From: Deinococcus taeanensis
GTDB lineage: Bacteria; Deinococcota; Deinococci; Deinococcales; Deinococcaceae
Direction of reading: 5' to 3'
DNA: 12,500 nucleotides
NCBI RefSeq assembly: GCF_020229735.1
Contig: NZ_CP083455.1
Span: 2,800,001 to 2,812,500 of the forward strand
Shown here: positions 6,644-12,500 of the stretch, piece by piece
How positions within the stretch are numbered: the stretch's first letter is position 1
Layout of the letters: each line of letters opens with the position of its first letter
Notes under the pieces: generated by a model
The model's input: only the letters and a program-made list of their open reading frames with translations
What the model was told of the DNA's origin: nothing
The model's database searches: none
Position numbers and translations under genes: made by a program

Positions 6644-7321
6644 TCAGGCGTCGGGGTAGACCTTGATCTCCGTGATGTGCGCCCGGTCCGGCCGGGTCAG
6701 GGCGTGCGCCACGCTCTTTGCCAGACCGCGCGGGTCGATCATGGTGTCCCAGCCCAGGCCGGCGTCGCGGTTGCTGGGGGTGTCGATGGCGCCCATGGGG
6801 TACAGGACCATGCCGCGCACGCCCTTGCCCTTCAGTTCGTCGTGCAGGCTCAGGACGTACGCGGACAGGGCCGCCTTGCTCGCGGTGTACAGCGCCGCTT
6901 TCGGGCCGCTCAGGCGCGCGGCCTGCCCGGCGCTGACCCCCATGATCAGGCCGTCTTTCTGCCGCAGCATGTGCGGCAGCACGCCCTGCACCGCGTGAAA
7001 CAGGGTCAGCATGTTCGTGTCGAACATCGCCCGGTAGTCGTCGTCCGCGGCTTTCTGTGCGTCCTGCACCGCAAAGGCGCCGACCGTGTGAATCAGGGTG
7101 TCCACCTTCACCTTGCGCAGCGCCTCAACGCTCGCCGGGTCGCGCAGGTCCAGGTCCAGAACTTCGGTGGCGGGAAAGCGGTCTGCGGCGCGTTCCAGGC
7201 TCTCGCCGCGGCCGACGAGCACCATCTGCGCGCCGGCGTCGTCGAGTTCCTGCGCGATGGCGGTGGCCAGCGCGCCGCCTGCGCCTGTGAGCATGATCGT
7301 GGAGGAGCCGAGGTTCGCCAT
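6644..7321 (-). CDS. Short-chain dehydrogenase/reductase (SDR)
   Basis: A 225-residue classical-size SDR, a cytosolic NAD(P)-dependent oxidoreductase of unknown substrate. Visible elements are the N-terminal TGAGGALA (12-19), VGRG after the second strand, LDLDLRDPAS (adenine pocket), TNM (Asn103), and the catalytic Ser130, Tyr145 and Lys149 in YTASK. The glycine-rich loop is unusual: the last two glycines of TGxxxGxG are replaced by Ala17 and Ala19, so cofactor binding may differ from that of classical members. VGRGE after strand 2 has Arg38, which may favour NADP. The ATG at 7321 is supported by TACCCT (7327-7332) 5 nt upstream. It follows the M24 peptidase on the same strand with a 64-bp gap and its own -10 box, so an operon is possible but not required. 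Confidence 0.88.
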   Translation of the reverse strand: MANLGSSTIMLTGAGGALATAIAQELDDAGAQMVLVGRGESLERAADRFPATEVLDLDLRDPASVEALRKVKVDTLIHTVGAFAVQDAQKAADDDYRAMFDTNMLTLFHAVQGVLPHMLRQKDGLIMGVSAGQAARLSGPKAALYTASKAALSAYVLSLHDELKGKGVRGMVLYPMGAIDTPSNRDAGLGWDTMIDPRGLAKSVAHALTRPDRAHITEIKVYPDA

Positions 7322-7332
7322 GCCTCAGGGTA
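7322..7332 (-). promoter_or_regulatory. Leaderless -10 box of the SDR gene
   Basis: On the minus strand TACCCT ends 5 nt before the SDR ATG. The GAGG that follows is only 1 nt from the start codon, too close to work as a ribosome binding site. Confidence 0.4.
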
Positions 7333-7385
7333 GCGGGTCAGGCAGGGGGACCGGGCACAACGCTGAGGATTGCTTTAAGACGGAC

Positions 7386-8630
7386 TCATGGGCGTAGCGT
7401 CTCACCGTACGCGCCGGCCCGCACGGCCGCCCAGTCACCCTCGCCCAGGATGAACGGGGCGCGCTGCGTGTCGGGCGTCACCCGCGGTCCCGTGTGAGGG
7501 TCGAGGTACACGTCAATCTCACTGCGAATCCCGAAACCCTGCGCCGCCGGGTACGTGCCCGGTTCAATGGTCACCGCCAGGCCCGGCGTGAGGGTCCGGG
7601 TATCGCGCGTCTCGTAGTCGTCCAGGTTCGCGCCGGCCCCGTGAATCTGCACGCCCAGATCATGGCCGGTCCGGTGCAGGAAAAAAGGCGCCCATTCCGG
7701 GCCCATCGCCTCGCGTGCGGCGCGGTCCGGCATCCATCCCTGCACCTGCCCCCAGCCGCCGCGCGCGTACCCGTCCTGTAAGGTGCGCAGCGCCGCGTCC
7801 CGCGCGGCGACCACAGCTGCCCAGGCACTCAGGTACGCCGCGCCCGGCTGACCGGCGAAACCCACCCAGGTGACGTCCGCGAACGGCCGGCCCGGTTCCT
7901 GCGCCCACAGGTCAATCAGCACGCACTCGCCGCTCTTCAGCGTGGCGTGGCGTTCCGGGCTGGGTTCGTAATGACTGTCAGCGGCGTTCACGCCGAACGA
8001 CACGTTCACGGCGTGTCCAGCCTGCATCCCGGCGGCCTCGATCTGCCGCATGATCACGGCCTGCGCGTCGAGCTCCGTGACGGGCTGACCGGCCTGCAGG
8101 CGCTCGTGAATCAGGCGGAAGGCGTCGTCCTTGGCCTGCATCAGAACCGCCACGGCCCGCTCGTGCGCGGCGAGATCGTCCGCGCTCCACGTGAGGAAAG
8201 CTTGAAGCAGGTCGGCACTGGTGTGAATGGCGGCGGCTCCCGCGGCCCGGACGCGCTCGATGGTGCCGGCATCCACGCGGCTCACGTACGGCACCGCGCC
8301 GTTCGGGCTGTACTCCATGGCCAGCGTGCGCCCCTGCACCACGCTGCGCAGCGCGGCGTCCAGTTCGGCGTGCGACCCGAACGCCCGGCGTTCGGCGTTC
8401 CAGTGGCGGGTCATCTCGCCCCACGTGCCACCCTCAATGTGGTTGTGCAGCACGACAGCCTGCCCGTCGCGCGGCACCCACACGAAGAAACGCCGCGTCA
8501 GGAACGCAGCGCGCGGCAGGCTCAGGACCGTGCGGGCGTGCGGGTTCAGGCCCTGGAAGTCGTACACCAGCCAGCCGTCCAGGGTGGTGGCGGCGAGGGC
8601 CTGCTGCATGCGCGTGATCGGGGAGGTCAT
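7386..8630 (-). CDS. M24-family metallopeptidase (Xaa-Pro aminopeptidase/dipeptidase type)
   Basis: The protein has 414 residues with the two-domain layout of Xaa-Pro peptidases: a creatinase-like N-terminal domain (about 1-145) and a pita-bread catalytic domain (about 150-405). All five metal ligands are present: Asp240 (CVLIDLWAQ), Asp252 (PFADVTW), His323 (HRTGHDLG), Glu356 (VTIEPGTY) and Glu371 (IRSEIDVYL). The proton-shuttle His of the HRTGH motif is also kept. It should be a di-metal cytosolic enzyme that removes residues next to proline. Whether it is an aminopeptidase (PepP-like) or a prolidase (PepQ-like) is not clear from the sequence. Start ATG 8630 is supported by TACGCT (8638-8643) 7 nt upstream. 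It is on the same strand as the SDR gene downstream. Confidence 0.88.
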   Translation of the reverse strand: MTSPITRMQQALAATTLDGWLVYDFQGLNPHARTVLSLPRAAFLTRRFFVWVPRDGQAVVLHNHIEGGTWGEMTRHWNAERRAFGSHAELDAALRSVVQGRTLAMEYSPNGAVPYVSRVDAGTIERVRAAGAAAIHTSADLLQAFLTWSADDLAAHERAVAVLMQAKDDAFRLIHERLQAGQPVTELDAQAVIMRQIEAAGMQAGHAVNVSFGVNAADSHYEPSPERHATLKSGECVLIDLWAQEPGRPFADVTWVGFAGQPGAAYLSAWAAVVAARDAALRTLQDGYARGGWGQVQGWMPDRAAREAMGPEWAPFFLHRTGHDLGVQIHGAGANLDDYETRDTRTLTPGLAVTIEPGTYPAAQGFGIRSEIDVYLDPHTGPRVTPDTQRAPFILGEGDWAAVRAGAYGETLRP

Positions 8631-8643
8631 GCCGCTCAGCGTA
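8631..8643 (-). promoter_or_regulatory. Leaderless -10 box of the M24 peptidase gene
   Basis: On the minus strand TACGCT ends 7 nt before the ATG at 8630; no Shine-Dalgarno sequence or clear -35 box is seen. Confidence 0.45.
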
Positions 8644-8694
8644 CCGCCCGCGCCGGGGTGCCCTGTCGGCTCTCGCGGACACCCGTCACGGTCT

Positions 8695-8729
8695 CGCGCC
8701 GCTCCTCCGGGAACAGGAAAAGCGGCGCG
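8695..8729. terminator. 9-bp hairpin upstream of the M24 gene
   Basis: CGCGCCGCT (8695-8703) and AGCGGCGCG (8721-8729) are perfectly complementary across a 17-nt spacer. It lies 65 bp upstream of the M24 start and 20 bp after the end of the possible lipoprotein remnant on the same strand. It could end transcription from upstream. No T-tract follows. Confidence 0.35.
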
Positions 8730-8749
8730 CAGCAGGAAGGTTTGGCTGG

Positions 8750-9259
8750 TCAGATCAGAAGGTCTGGTGGGGGCTCACCCACCTGCACCCTGATACGCAG
8801 GATGACGCCGGAAAGTTGCCGGCGTGTCAGGTCACCCGACCCGGACCCAGACCAGCGGCGGACAACGGAGGAACGGGCGGCGTGGGCCTGCCGGGTGGCG
8901 CCGTCCAGCACCGGGTCCGTGCTGTGCCGCAGGGACCCGGCCTGTTGCCGGGGCGCGCCCTGCAGCGTGCCGGGGTTCACCGGGTTGAGCAGGAGAGGAA
9001 TCCTGGCACGCAGGGAGGCTGGGCTGGTTAACTTGACGGTTCCGGCGTGCAGGACCCCCGGGACCGCGCGCCCAAAGGGGGCGCCAGTGGTGATTGGCTC
9101 CCCGGGTGTCGGCTCTGAACGGAAGCAGAAACAGCGTCCGTCGGTCCTGCGGCGCCTGGTCAGCGCAGAGCCTGCGCAGCCAGGAAGGACCGCCAGGGGC
9201 AGCAGCACGGCGGCAGTCAGGGCCCGGAAGGCCGGGCGGCGTGATGGGGATGACGTCAG
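8750..9259 (-). pseudogene. Possible lipoprotein gene or remnant, start unresolved
   Basis: I do not recognise this protein. An open minus-strand frame ends in TGA at 8750. Read from about 9259, it begins SRRPAFRALTAAVLLPLAV then LPGCAGS, which resembles a lipoprotein signal: Arg residues, a hydrophobic core and a lipobox-like Cys. Most codons downstream end in G or C, as in neighbouring genes, which hints at coding use. However, the only in-frame GTG (9208) falls inside the hydrophobic core. Upstream there are only CTG codons, with no TANNNT box or ribosome binding site. The mature part is Arg- and Pro-rich with no motif I can name. It is either a 5'-damaged gene, a gene with an unusual start, or chance. 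It sits in the longest stretch here without a clear gene. Confidence 0.3.
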
Positions 9260-9462
9260 GGTGCGTGCAATCCGTAGGGCGGTCGAAGGGCCACCGCCAT
9301 CAGTTCCGTGAAGCCCTGGCGGATGTACGTGGCGGAGGTCTGTCCGGTGGGCCGGTGGCTGCCCAGCAGGGCCGGCAGCTGCCGCGCGGCGAAGGCTGTA
9401 AAACAGCAGGCCCGGCGCCGCGGGCGGAGGTGGCGTCAGTCGCCCCGCCTCAGGCAGTGGCC
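9260..9462. other. Stretch without a recognisable gene
   Basis: Together with the uncertain frame to its left, this makes about 830 bp without a confident gene between the M24 start and the permease end. On the minus strand one frame from about 9414 to 9254 reads QLPALLGSHRPTGQT, then ATYIRQGFTELMAVAL. It looks protein-like but has no usable start codon. No ATPase, transposase or RNA gene motif was seen. Confidence 0.4.
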
Positions 9463-10134
9463 CTAGCCGCCACGGGCGAAACGGCGTTCCAGGGTGCGCT
9501 GCACGACTTCCAGCAGGCTGCTGATCGCCCAGTAGATCAGGGCGGCCGCCAGGTATGGTCCGAACGGCTCGAAGGTCCGGGCAATGACCAGCTGGGCGCT
9601 GCGCAGCAGTTCCACCACGGTGATGACCGACACCAGCGAGGTGTCCTTGACCAGTCCGATCAGGGTGTTGCTGAGGCTGGGCAGGGCCACGCGCGCCGCC
9701 TGCGGCAGGATGATCAGCCGCATGGTCTATGGGCCGCTGAGGCCCAGACTGGTGGCAGCTTCCCGCTGCCCACGCGGAATGCTGAGGATCGCGGCGCGAA
9801 TGGTTTCACTCAGGTACGCCGCGGCGTTCAGGGTGAGTGCGATCACGCCGCCCGCCACTGGGTTCAGGGTGACCCCCAGGCTGGGCAGGCCGTAGTAGAT
9901 AACGAAGATCTGCACCAGCAGCGGCGTGCCGCGCATGAATGACACGTACAGGCTGCTCAGGCTGCGCACCCAGCCGTGGCGGCTGAGACGGGCCAGGGCC
10001 ACCAGGAAGCCCAGGGGAAGGCCCAGGACCATGGCGGCCAGTGCGAAACCCAGTGTGACGGGCAGGGCGCCGAGCAGGGTGGGCAGGGCCTGAACGGCGC
10101 TCTGCGTGACCAGGTGCAGCTGTTCGGTGTTCAT
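9463..10134 (-). pseudogene. tcyL: Polar amino acid (cystine-type) ABC transporter permease interrupted by an in-frame amber codon
   Basis: The frame spans 223 residue positions, close to the 222 I recall for E. coli YecS/TcyL. It is a HisM/GlnP-type inner-membrane permease. Segments such as RGTPLLVQIFVIYYGLP, NAAAYLSETIRAAI and LPQAARVALPSLSNT, then LVKDTSLVSVI, are characteristic. Codon 136 (9727-9729) is TAG, with the frame unchanged on both sides. It falls in the cytoplasmic EAA loop that contacts the ATPase: EAATSLGLSGP, stop, TMRLIILPQ. Relatives have Gln there (WQTM), so a single C-to-T change from CAG explains it. Pieces are residues 1-135 (10134-9727) and a possible restart at ATG 9723 (86 residues). 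GGAG (10140-10143) is the ribosome binding site. It may be a pseudogene, a sequencing error, or expressed in two parts. It follows the binding-protein gene across a strong hairpin. Confidence 0.85.
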
Positions 10135-10162
10135 GGGGTCTCCGGTGGGGGCGGCAAGGCAG

Positions 10163-10197
10163 CGTGGGCCATGAGGAAAGACGCCTCATGGCCCACG
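10163..10197 (-). promoter_or_regulatory. Intercistronic 14-bp hairpin between binding protein and permease
   Basis: CGTGGGCCATGAGG (10163-10176) is perfectly complementary to 10184-10197 across a 7-nt loop, in the 81-bp gap between the two genes. Such hairpins in ABC operons usually protect the binding-protein mRNA or partly stop transcription, so more binding protein than permease is made. That role is inferred from position. Confidence 0.65.
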
Positions 10198-10215
10198 GCC
10201 CTTCCCCCTGTGATT

Positions 10216-10974
10216 TCAGGGTTTGCTGACGTCCTGCCCGAACCATTTGCGGCTGATCTTGGCGTACGTGCCGTCGGCCTTGATCTGCAGCAGCGCCACG
10301 GCCACTTTGAGGCTGGTGTTGCTTTTCTTCATGGCGATTCCGACTGCTTCGGGCTCACCGATCACGCCGGCGCCCCGGACGGGCAGGTTCTGCGACTTGA
10401 TCAGGTACCCGACGAGCAGGCGGTCGTTGTAGGCGGCGTCCAGGCGGCCGGCGGTGAGGTCGGCGAGGTACTCGGGGGCGCCGGGGTAGGTGACGACATT
10501 GCTGCCGCCCGCGTCACGAAGCTGCTTTTCGAAGTTGCTGTCCAGGCCCACGCCCACGCGTTTGCCTTTCAGGTCCGCGAGGGTGCTGGGCGTGAAGCTG
10601 CCGGTTTTCTTCACGATGATCTGCGCGGAAGAGTAGGCGTAGGCTTTGCTGAAGCCGATGGTCTTCTGGCGTTCGTCGGTGATGCCGACCTGGTTGACGA
10701 TCACGTCGTACTTGCTGGCTTGAAGGCCGGCGAGAATGCCGCTCCATTCGGTCAGGACGAATTCGGCTTTCAGGCCGAGTTTGGCCGCCACAGCTTTGGC
10801 GATGTCCACATCGAAGCCTACGAGCTGCCCCTTGTCGTCCTTGTAGGTGAAGGGAGCGTACGTGCCTTCCATGCCAATTTTCAGTACGCCTTTTTGCAGG
10901 GTGCTGGGGGTAGCGGCGTGGGCGGTGCTCAGGCTGGCGGTGAGGGCCAGGGTAATCAGGGCGTGGTGTTTCAT
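10216..10974 (-). CDS. tcyJ: Cystine-type ABC transporter substrate-binding protein (FliY/TcyJ-like)
   Basis: The protein has 252 residues. Residues 1-20 are a Sec signal peptide (KHH n-region, hydrophobic LITLALTASLS, cleavage likely after AHA at 20). Because the mature N-terminus has no lipobox Cys, a soluble periplasmic protein is predicted. The mature part is an SBP_bac_3 domain: EGTYAPFTY, GFDVDIAKAVAAKLG, EWSGILAGL, then NQVGITDER, DLKGKRVGVGLDSNFE, RLDAAYNDR and the C-terminal KWFGQDV. NQVxIxDER and KWFGxDV are close to E. coli FliY, so cystine or a related diamino/sulfur amino acid is the likely ligand; this is inference. Start ATG 10974 is chosen because AAGGAG (10979-10984) sits 4 nt upstream and the signal peptide begins there. 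It heads a transcript containing the broken permease. No ATPase gene is adjacent. Confidence 0.88.
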   Translation of the reverse strand: MKHHALITLALTASLSTAHAATPSTLQKGVLKIGMEGTYAPFTYKDDKGQLVGFDVDIAKAVAAKLGLKAEFVLTEWSGILAGLQASKYDVIVNQVGITDERQKTIGFSKAYAYSSAQIIVKKTGSFTPSTLADLKGKRVGVGLDSNFEKQLRDAGGSNVVTYPGAPEYLADLTAGRLDAAYNDRLLVGYLIKSQNLPVRGAGVIGEPEAVGIAMKKSNTSLKVAVALLQIKADGTYAKISRKWFGQDVSKP

Positions 10975-10978
10975 GCTG

Positions 10979-10984
10979 CTCCTT
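10979..10984 (-). promoter_or_regulatory. Shine-Dalgarno of the substrate-binding protein gene
   Basis: AAGGAG on the minus strand, 4 nt before the ATG at 10974, is the strongest ribosome binding site in the window. It contrasts with the leaderless starts of most neighbours. Confidence 0.7.
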
Positions 10985-11050
10985 CCTTGTGCGGGGCCTG
11001 TGGTGCGGGCCGGGAAGGCCAGTCTGCGGGGGGAACTGGTCACGACAACC

Positions 11051-11100
11051 TCAATAGTGTATAACTTTTGTCAACTTTAGGCGCGCACAGTCATCTGTGC
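11051..11100. promoter_or_regulatory. AT-rich control region between binding-protein and ubiD genes, with a dyad
   Basis: This is the most AT-rich patch in the window. The minus strand carries TTGACA (11069-11074), a consensus -35 box, and TATACA (11058-11063). These are only 5 nt apart and so are not a normal pair; they may belong to alternative promoters. On its right is GCACAG-TCAT-CTGTGC (11085-11100), a perfect 6-bp dyad with a 4-nt spacer, flanked by GCGC on both sides with one offset. It may be an operator for the divergent genes. The regulator is unknown. Confidence 0.4.
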
Positions 11101-11164
11101 AGCGCTTCACTTTTCCTTTACCACAACCTCGTCTCTGGGTACGGTTGCCCCGCCCAGCGCGTCC

Positions 11165-11176
11165 TACACTCGGCGC
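11165..11176 (+). promoter_or_regulatory. Leaderless -10 box of the UbiD-family gene
   Basis: TACACT (11165-11170) ends 6 nt before the ATG at 11177; no Shine-Dalgarno sequence is present, which fixes the start. Confidence 0.5.
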
Positions 11177-12500
11177 ATGGCCTTCCCGGACATCCAGAGC
11201 TTCATCCGGCTTCTTGAAGAGCGCGGCGAACTGCTGCGCGTGTCCACCCCCGTCAGCCGCGAGCTCGAAATCACGGAGATCGCCGACCGCCTGGTCAAAC
11301 GCGGCGGGCCCGCCCTGCTCTTCGAGAACGTCACCGGCAGCGCCTACCCTGTCGCCATCGGCCTGCTCGGCACCAGGGCCCGTGTGGCCCTCGCGCTGGG
11401 CGTCACCGACCTCGACGCCCTCGCCGCGAAGGTCCGCGCCCTGATCGACCTCTCCGGCGGCGGCAGCAGACTGGGCCTGCTCAGCAACGTCACCAAACTC
11501 GGCGACGCCATGAACCTCCCCCCCCGCCGTGTGCGCAACGCCCCCGTACAGCAGGTCGTGTGGCGCGGGGACGAAGTGGACCTCTCGAAAATCCCGGTTC
11601 TGAAGTGCTGGCCCCTGGACGGCGGGCCTTTCGTGACCCTGCCCCTCGTCATCACCAAGGACCCCGAAACTGGCGAACGCAACATGGGCATGTACCGCGT
11701 GCAGATCATGAGCCGCAACACCACCGGCATGCACTGGCAGCGGCACAAGACCGGCACGAAACACCTCGAGAAAGCCCGCAGGCTCGGCCAGCGTCTGGAG
11801 GTCGCCGTCGCCATCGGCGGGGACCCCGCCCTGATCTACGCCGCCACCGCCCCGCTGCCTCCCGTGCCCGGCCTGGACGAGTTCGCGCTCGCCGGGTACC
11901 TGCGGGGCCAGCGTTACCCCGTCACGCGCGGCGTCACCGTGGACCTCGACGTGCCGGCCAACGCGGAATTCATTCTCGAAGGGTACGTGGATCCCGCCGA
12001 GGACTGGGTGGTGGAAGGACCGTTCGGCGATCACACCGGCTTCTACACCCTGCCGGACCTGTACCCCCGGTTTCACGTCACGGCCGTCACCATGCGCGAG
12101 CACCCCGTGTACCCGGCCACCATCGTGGGCCGCCCGCCCATGGAGGACGCCTACCTGATCGAGGCCTCTGAACGGCTGTTCCTGCCCGCGGCGCAGCTCA
12201 TCATTCCTGAGATCGTGGATTACCACATGCCGCCCGCCGGCGTGGCGCACAACCTCGTGTTCGTCAGCATCCGCAAGACGTACCCGGGCCAGGCGTACAA
12301 GGTCGCCAACGGTCTGTTCGGCCTGGGTCAGATGATGTTCGCCAAGGTGATTGTCGTCGTGGACGAGGACGTGAACGTCACCGACTTCAGCGCCGTGTGG
12401 CGCGAGGTTACCCGGAAAGCCGTGCCGGGTCGCGACACGCTCAGCACCCGCGGCCCCACCGACGTGCTCGATCACTCCAGTCGCGGGTGGGGGTACGGCG
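11177..12500 (+). CDS. ubiD: UbiD-family prenylated-FMN-dependent decarboxylase, C-terminus cut off
   Basis: The first 441 residues are present and the gene continues past the right edge; E. coli UbiD has about 497. The family decarboxylates aromatic or alpha,beta-unsaturated acids with prenylated FMN, made by a UbiX partner not seen here. Known family landmarks are visible. MAFPDIQSFIRLLEERGEL is the usual N-terminus. ERNMGMYRVQIMSRNTTGMHW (about 168-188) is the cofactor/metal-binding stretch. AEFILEGYVDP (about 263-273) and VEGPFGDHTGFY (about 279-290) carry conserved acidic residues near the active site. VGRPPMEDAYL follows. A role in quinone synthesis (menaquinone in Deinococcus) is the simplest guess, but aromatic-acid decarboxylases look alike. 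It is divergent from the amino-acid binding protein. Confidence 0.9.
   Translation, partial: MAFPDIQSFIRLLEERGELLRVSTPVSRELEITEIADRLVKRGGPALLFENVTGSAYPVAIGLLGTRARVALALGVTDLDALAAKVRALIDLSGGGSRLGLLSNVTKLGDAMNLPPRRVRNAPVQQVVWRGDEVDLSKIPVLKCWPLDGGPFVTLPLVITKDPETGERNMGMYRVQIMSRNTTGMHWQRHKTGTKHLEKARRLGQRLEVAVAIGGDPALIYAATAPLPPVPGLDEFALAGYLRGQRYPVTRGVTVDLDVPANAEFILEGYVDPAEDWVVEGPFGDHTGFYTLPDLYPRFHVTAVTMREHPVYPATIVGRPPMEDAYLIEASERLFLPAAQLIIPEIVDYHMPPAGVAHNLVFVSIRKTYPGQAYKVANGLFGLGQMMFAKVIVVVDEDVNVTDFSAVWREVTRKAVPGRDTLSTRGPTDVLDHSSRGWGYG

Noticed and set aside
8695..8729. Insertion-sequence terminal repeat or attachment site
   Set aside because: The inverted arms are only 35 bp apart overall, with no transposase, target duplication or integrase nearby. 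A hairpin is the simpler reading.
7947..9311. 454-codon plus-strand open frame over the M24 gene and the island to its right
   Set aside because: The first half is antisense to a metallopeptidase with all metal ligands. The second half has no recognisable motif and no start signal.
9727..9729. TAG as a pyrrolysine or other recoded codon
   Set aside because: Relatives have Gln at this position and no recoding machinery or pyl gene is visible. A simple CAG-to-TAG change explains it better.
9094..9942. 282-codon plus-strand open frame across the island and permease
   Set aside because: Its right part is antisense to the clear permease sequence and its left part shows no domain or start signal.
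11051..12475. 474-codon minus-strand open frame opposite the UbiD-family gene
   Set aside because: The plus-strand UbiD protein has extensive family signatures; this frame is its complement and has none.

Overview
This is a high-GC window with short intergenic gaps that reads like a Deinococcus chromosome segment. The strongest lineage hint is promoter architecture. Eight of the eleven gene starts that can be placed have a TANNNT box ending 5-7 nt before the start codon and no Shine-Dalgarno sequence. This is the leaderless-mRNA arrangement described for Deinococcus. The assignment is an inference; no 16S rRNA or other marker gene is present. No tRNA, rRNA, CRISPR array, insertion sequence or phage gene was seen.

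Layout. (1) 1-1491: a divergent pair. The 5' end of an HMGL-family (isopropylmalate/homocitrate synthase-like) acyl-CoA condensing enzyme runs left. A citrate synthase with an N-terminal MerR-like DNA-binding domain runs right. Between them are two mirror-image leaderless promoters and a perfect 16-bp palindrome at 273-288. This looks like an enzyme that may regulate its own promoter and its neighbour's, and it is the most interesting system here. (2) 1550-4933: a probable sugar-related group. A YbjJ-like MFS transporter runs left, a LacI-family repressor runs right with a LacI-type operator between them, and galE follows. (3) 5195-8630: an M20 metallopeptidase, an SDR oxidoreductase and an M24 (Xaa-Pro) peptidase. 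A 17-bp perfect hairpin separates the convergent M20 and SDR genes. (4) 8631-9462: about 830 bp with no convincing gene; it holds a hairpin and a possible lipoprotein remnant. (5) 9463-10974: a FliY/TcyJ-like cystine-type binding protein and its YecS/TcyL-like permease. The permease is interrupted by an in-frame amber codon in the conserved EAA loop, exactly where related proteins have Gln. No ATPase gene is beside them. (6) 11177-12500: a UbiD-family prenylated-FMN decarboxylase that runs off the right edge.

How the genes work together. Parts 1 and 2 each pair a DNA-binding protein with a divergently transcribed enzyme or transporter and a palindromic operator candidate. The two peptidases and the amino-acid uptake genes suggest peptide and amino-acid scavenging, which suits a proteolytic heterotroph, but nothing shows that they are co-regulated. 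UbiD-family enzymes act in respiratory quinone synthesis or aromatic-acid decarboxylation, and the context does not decide between these.
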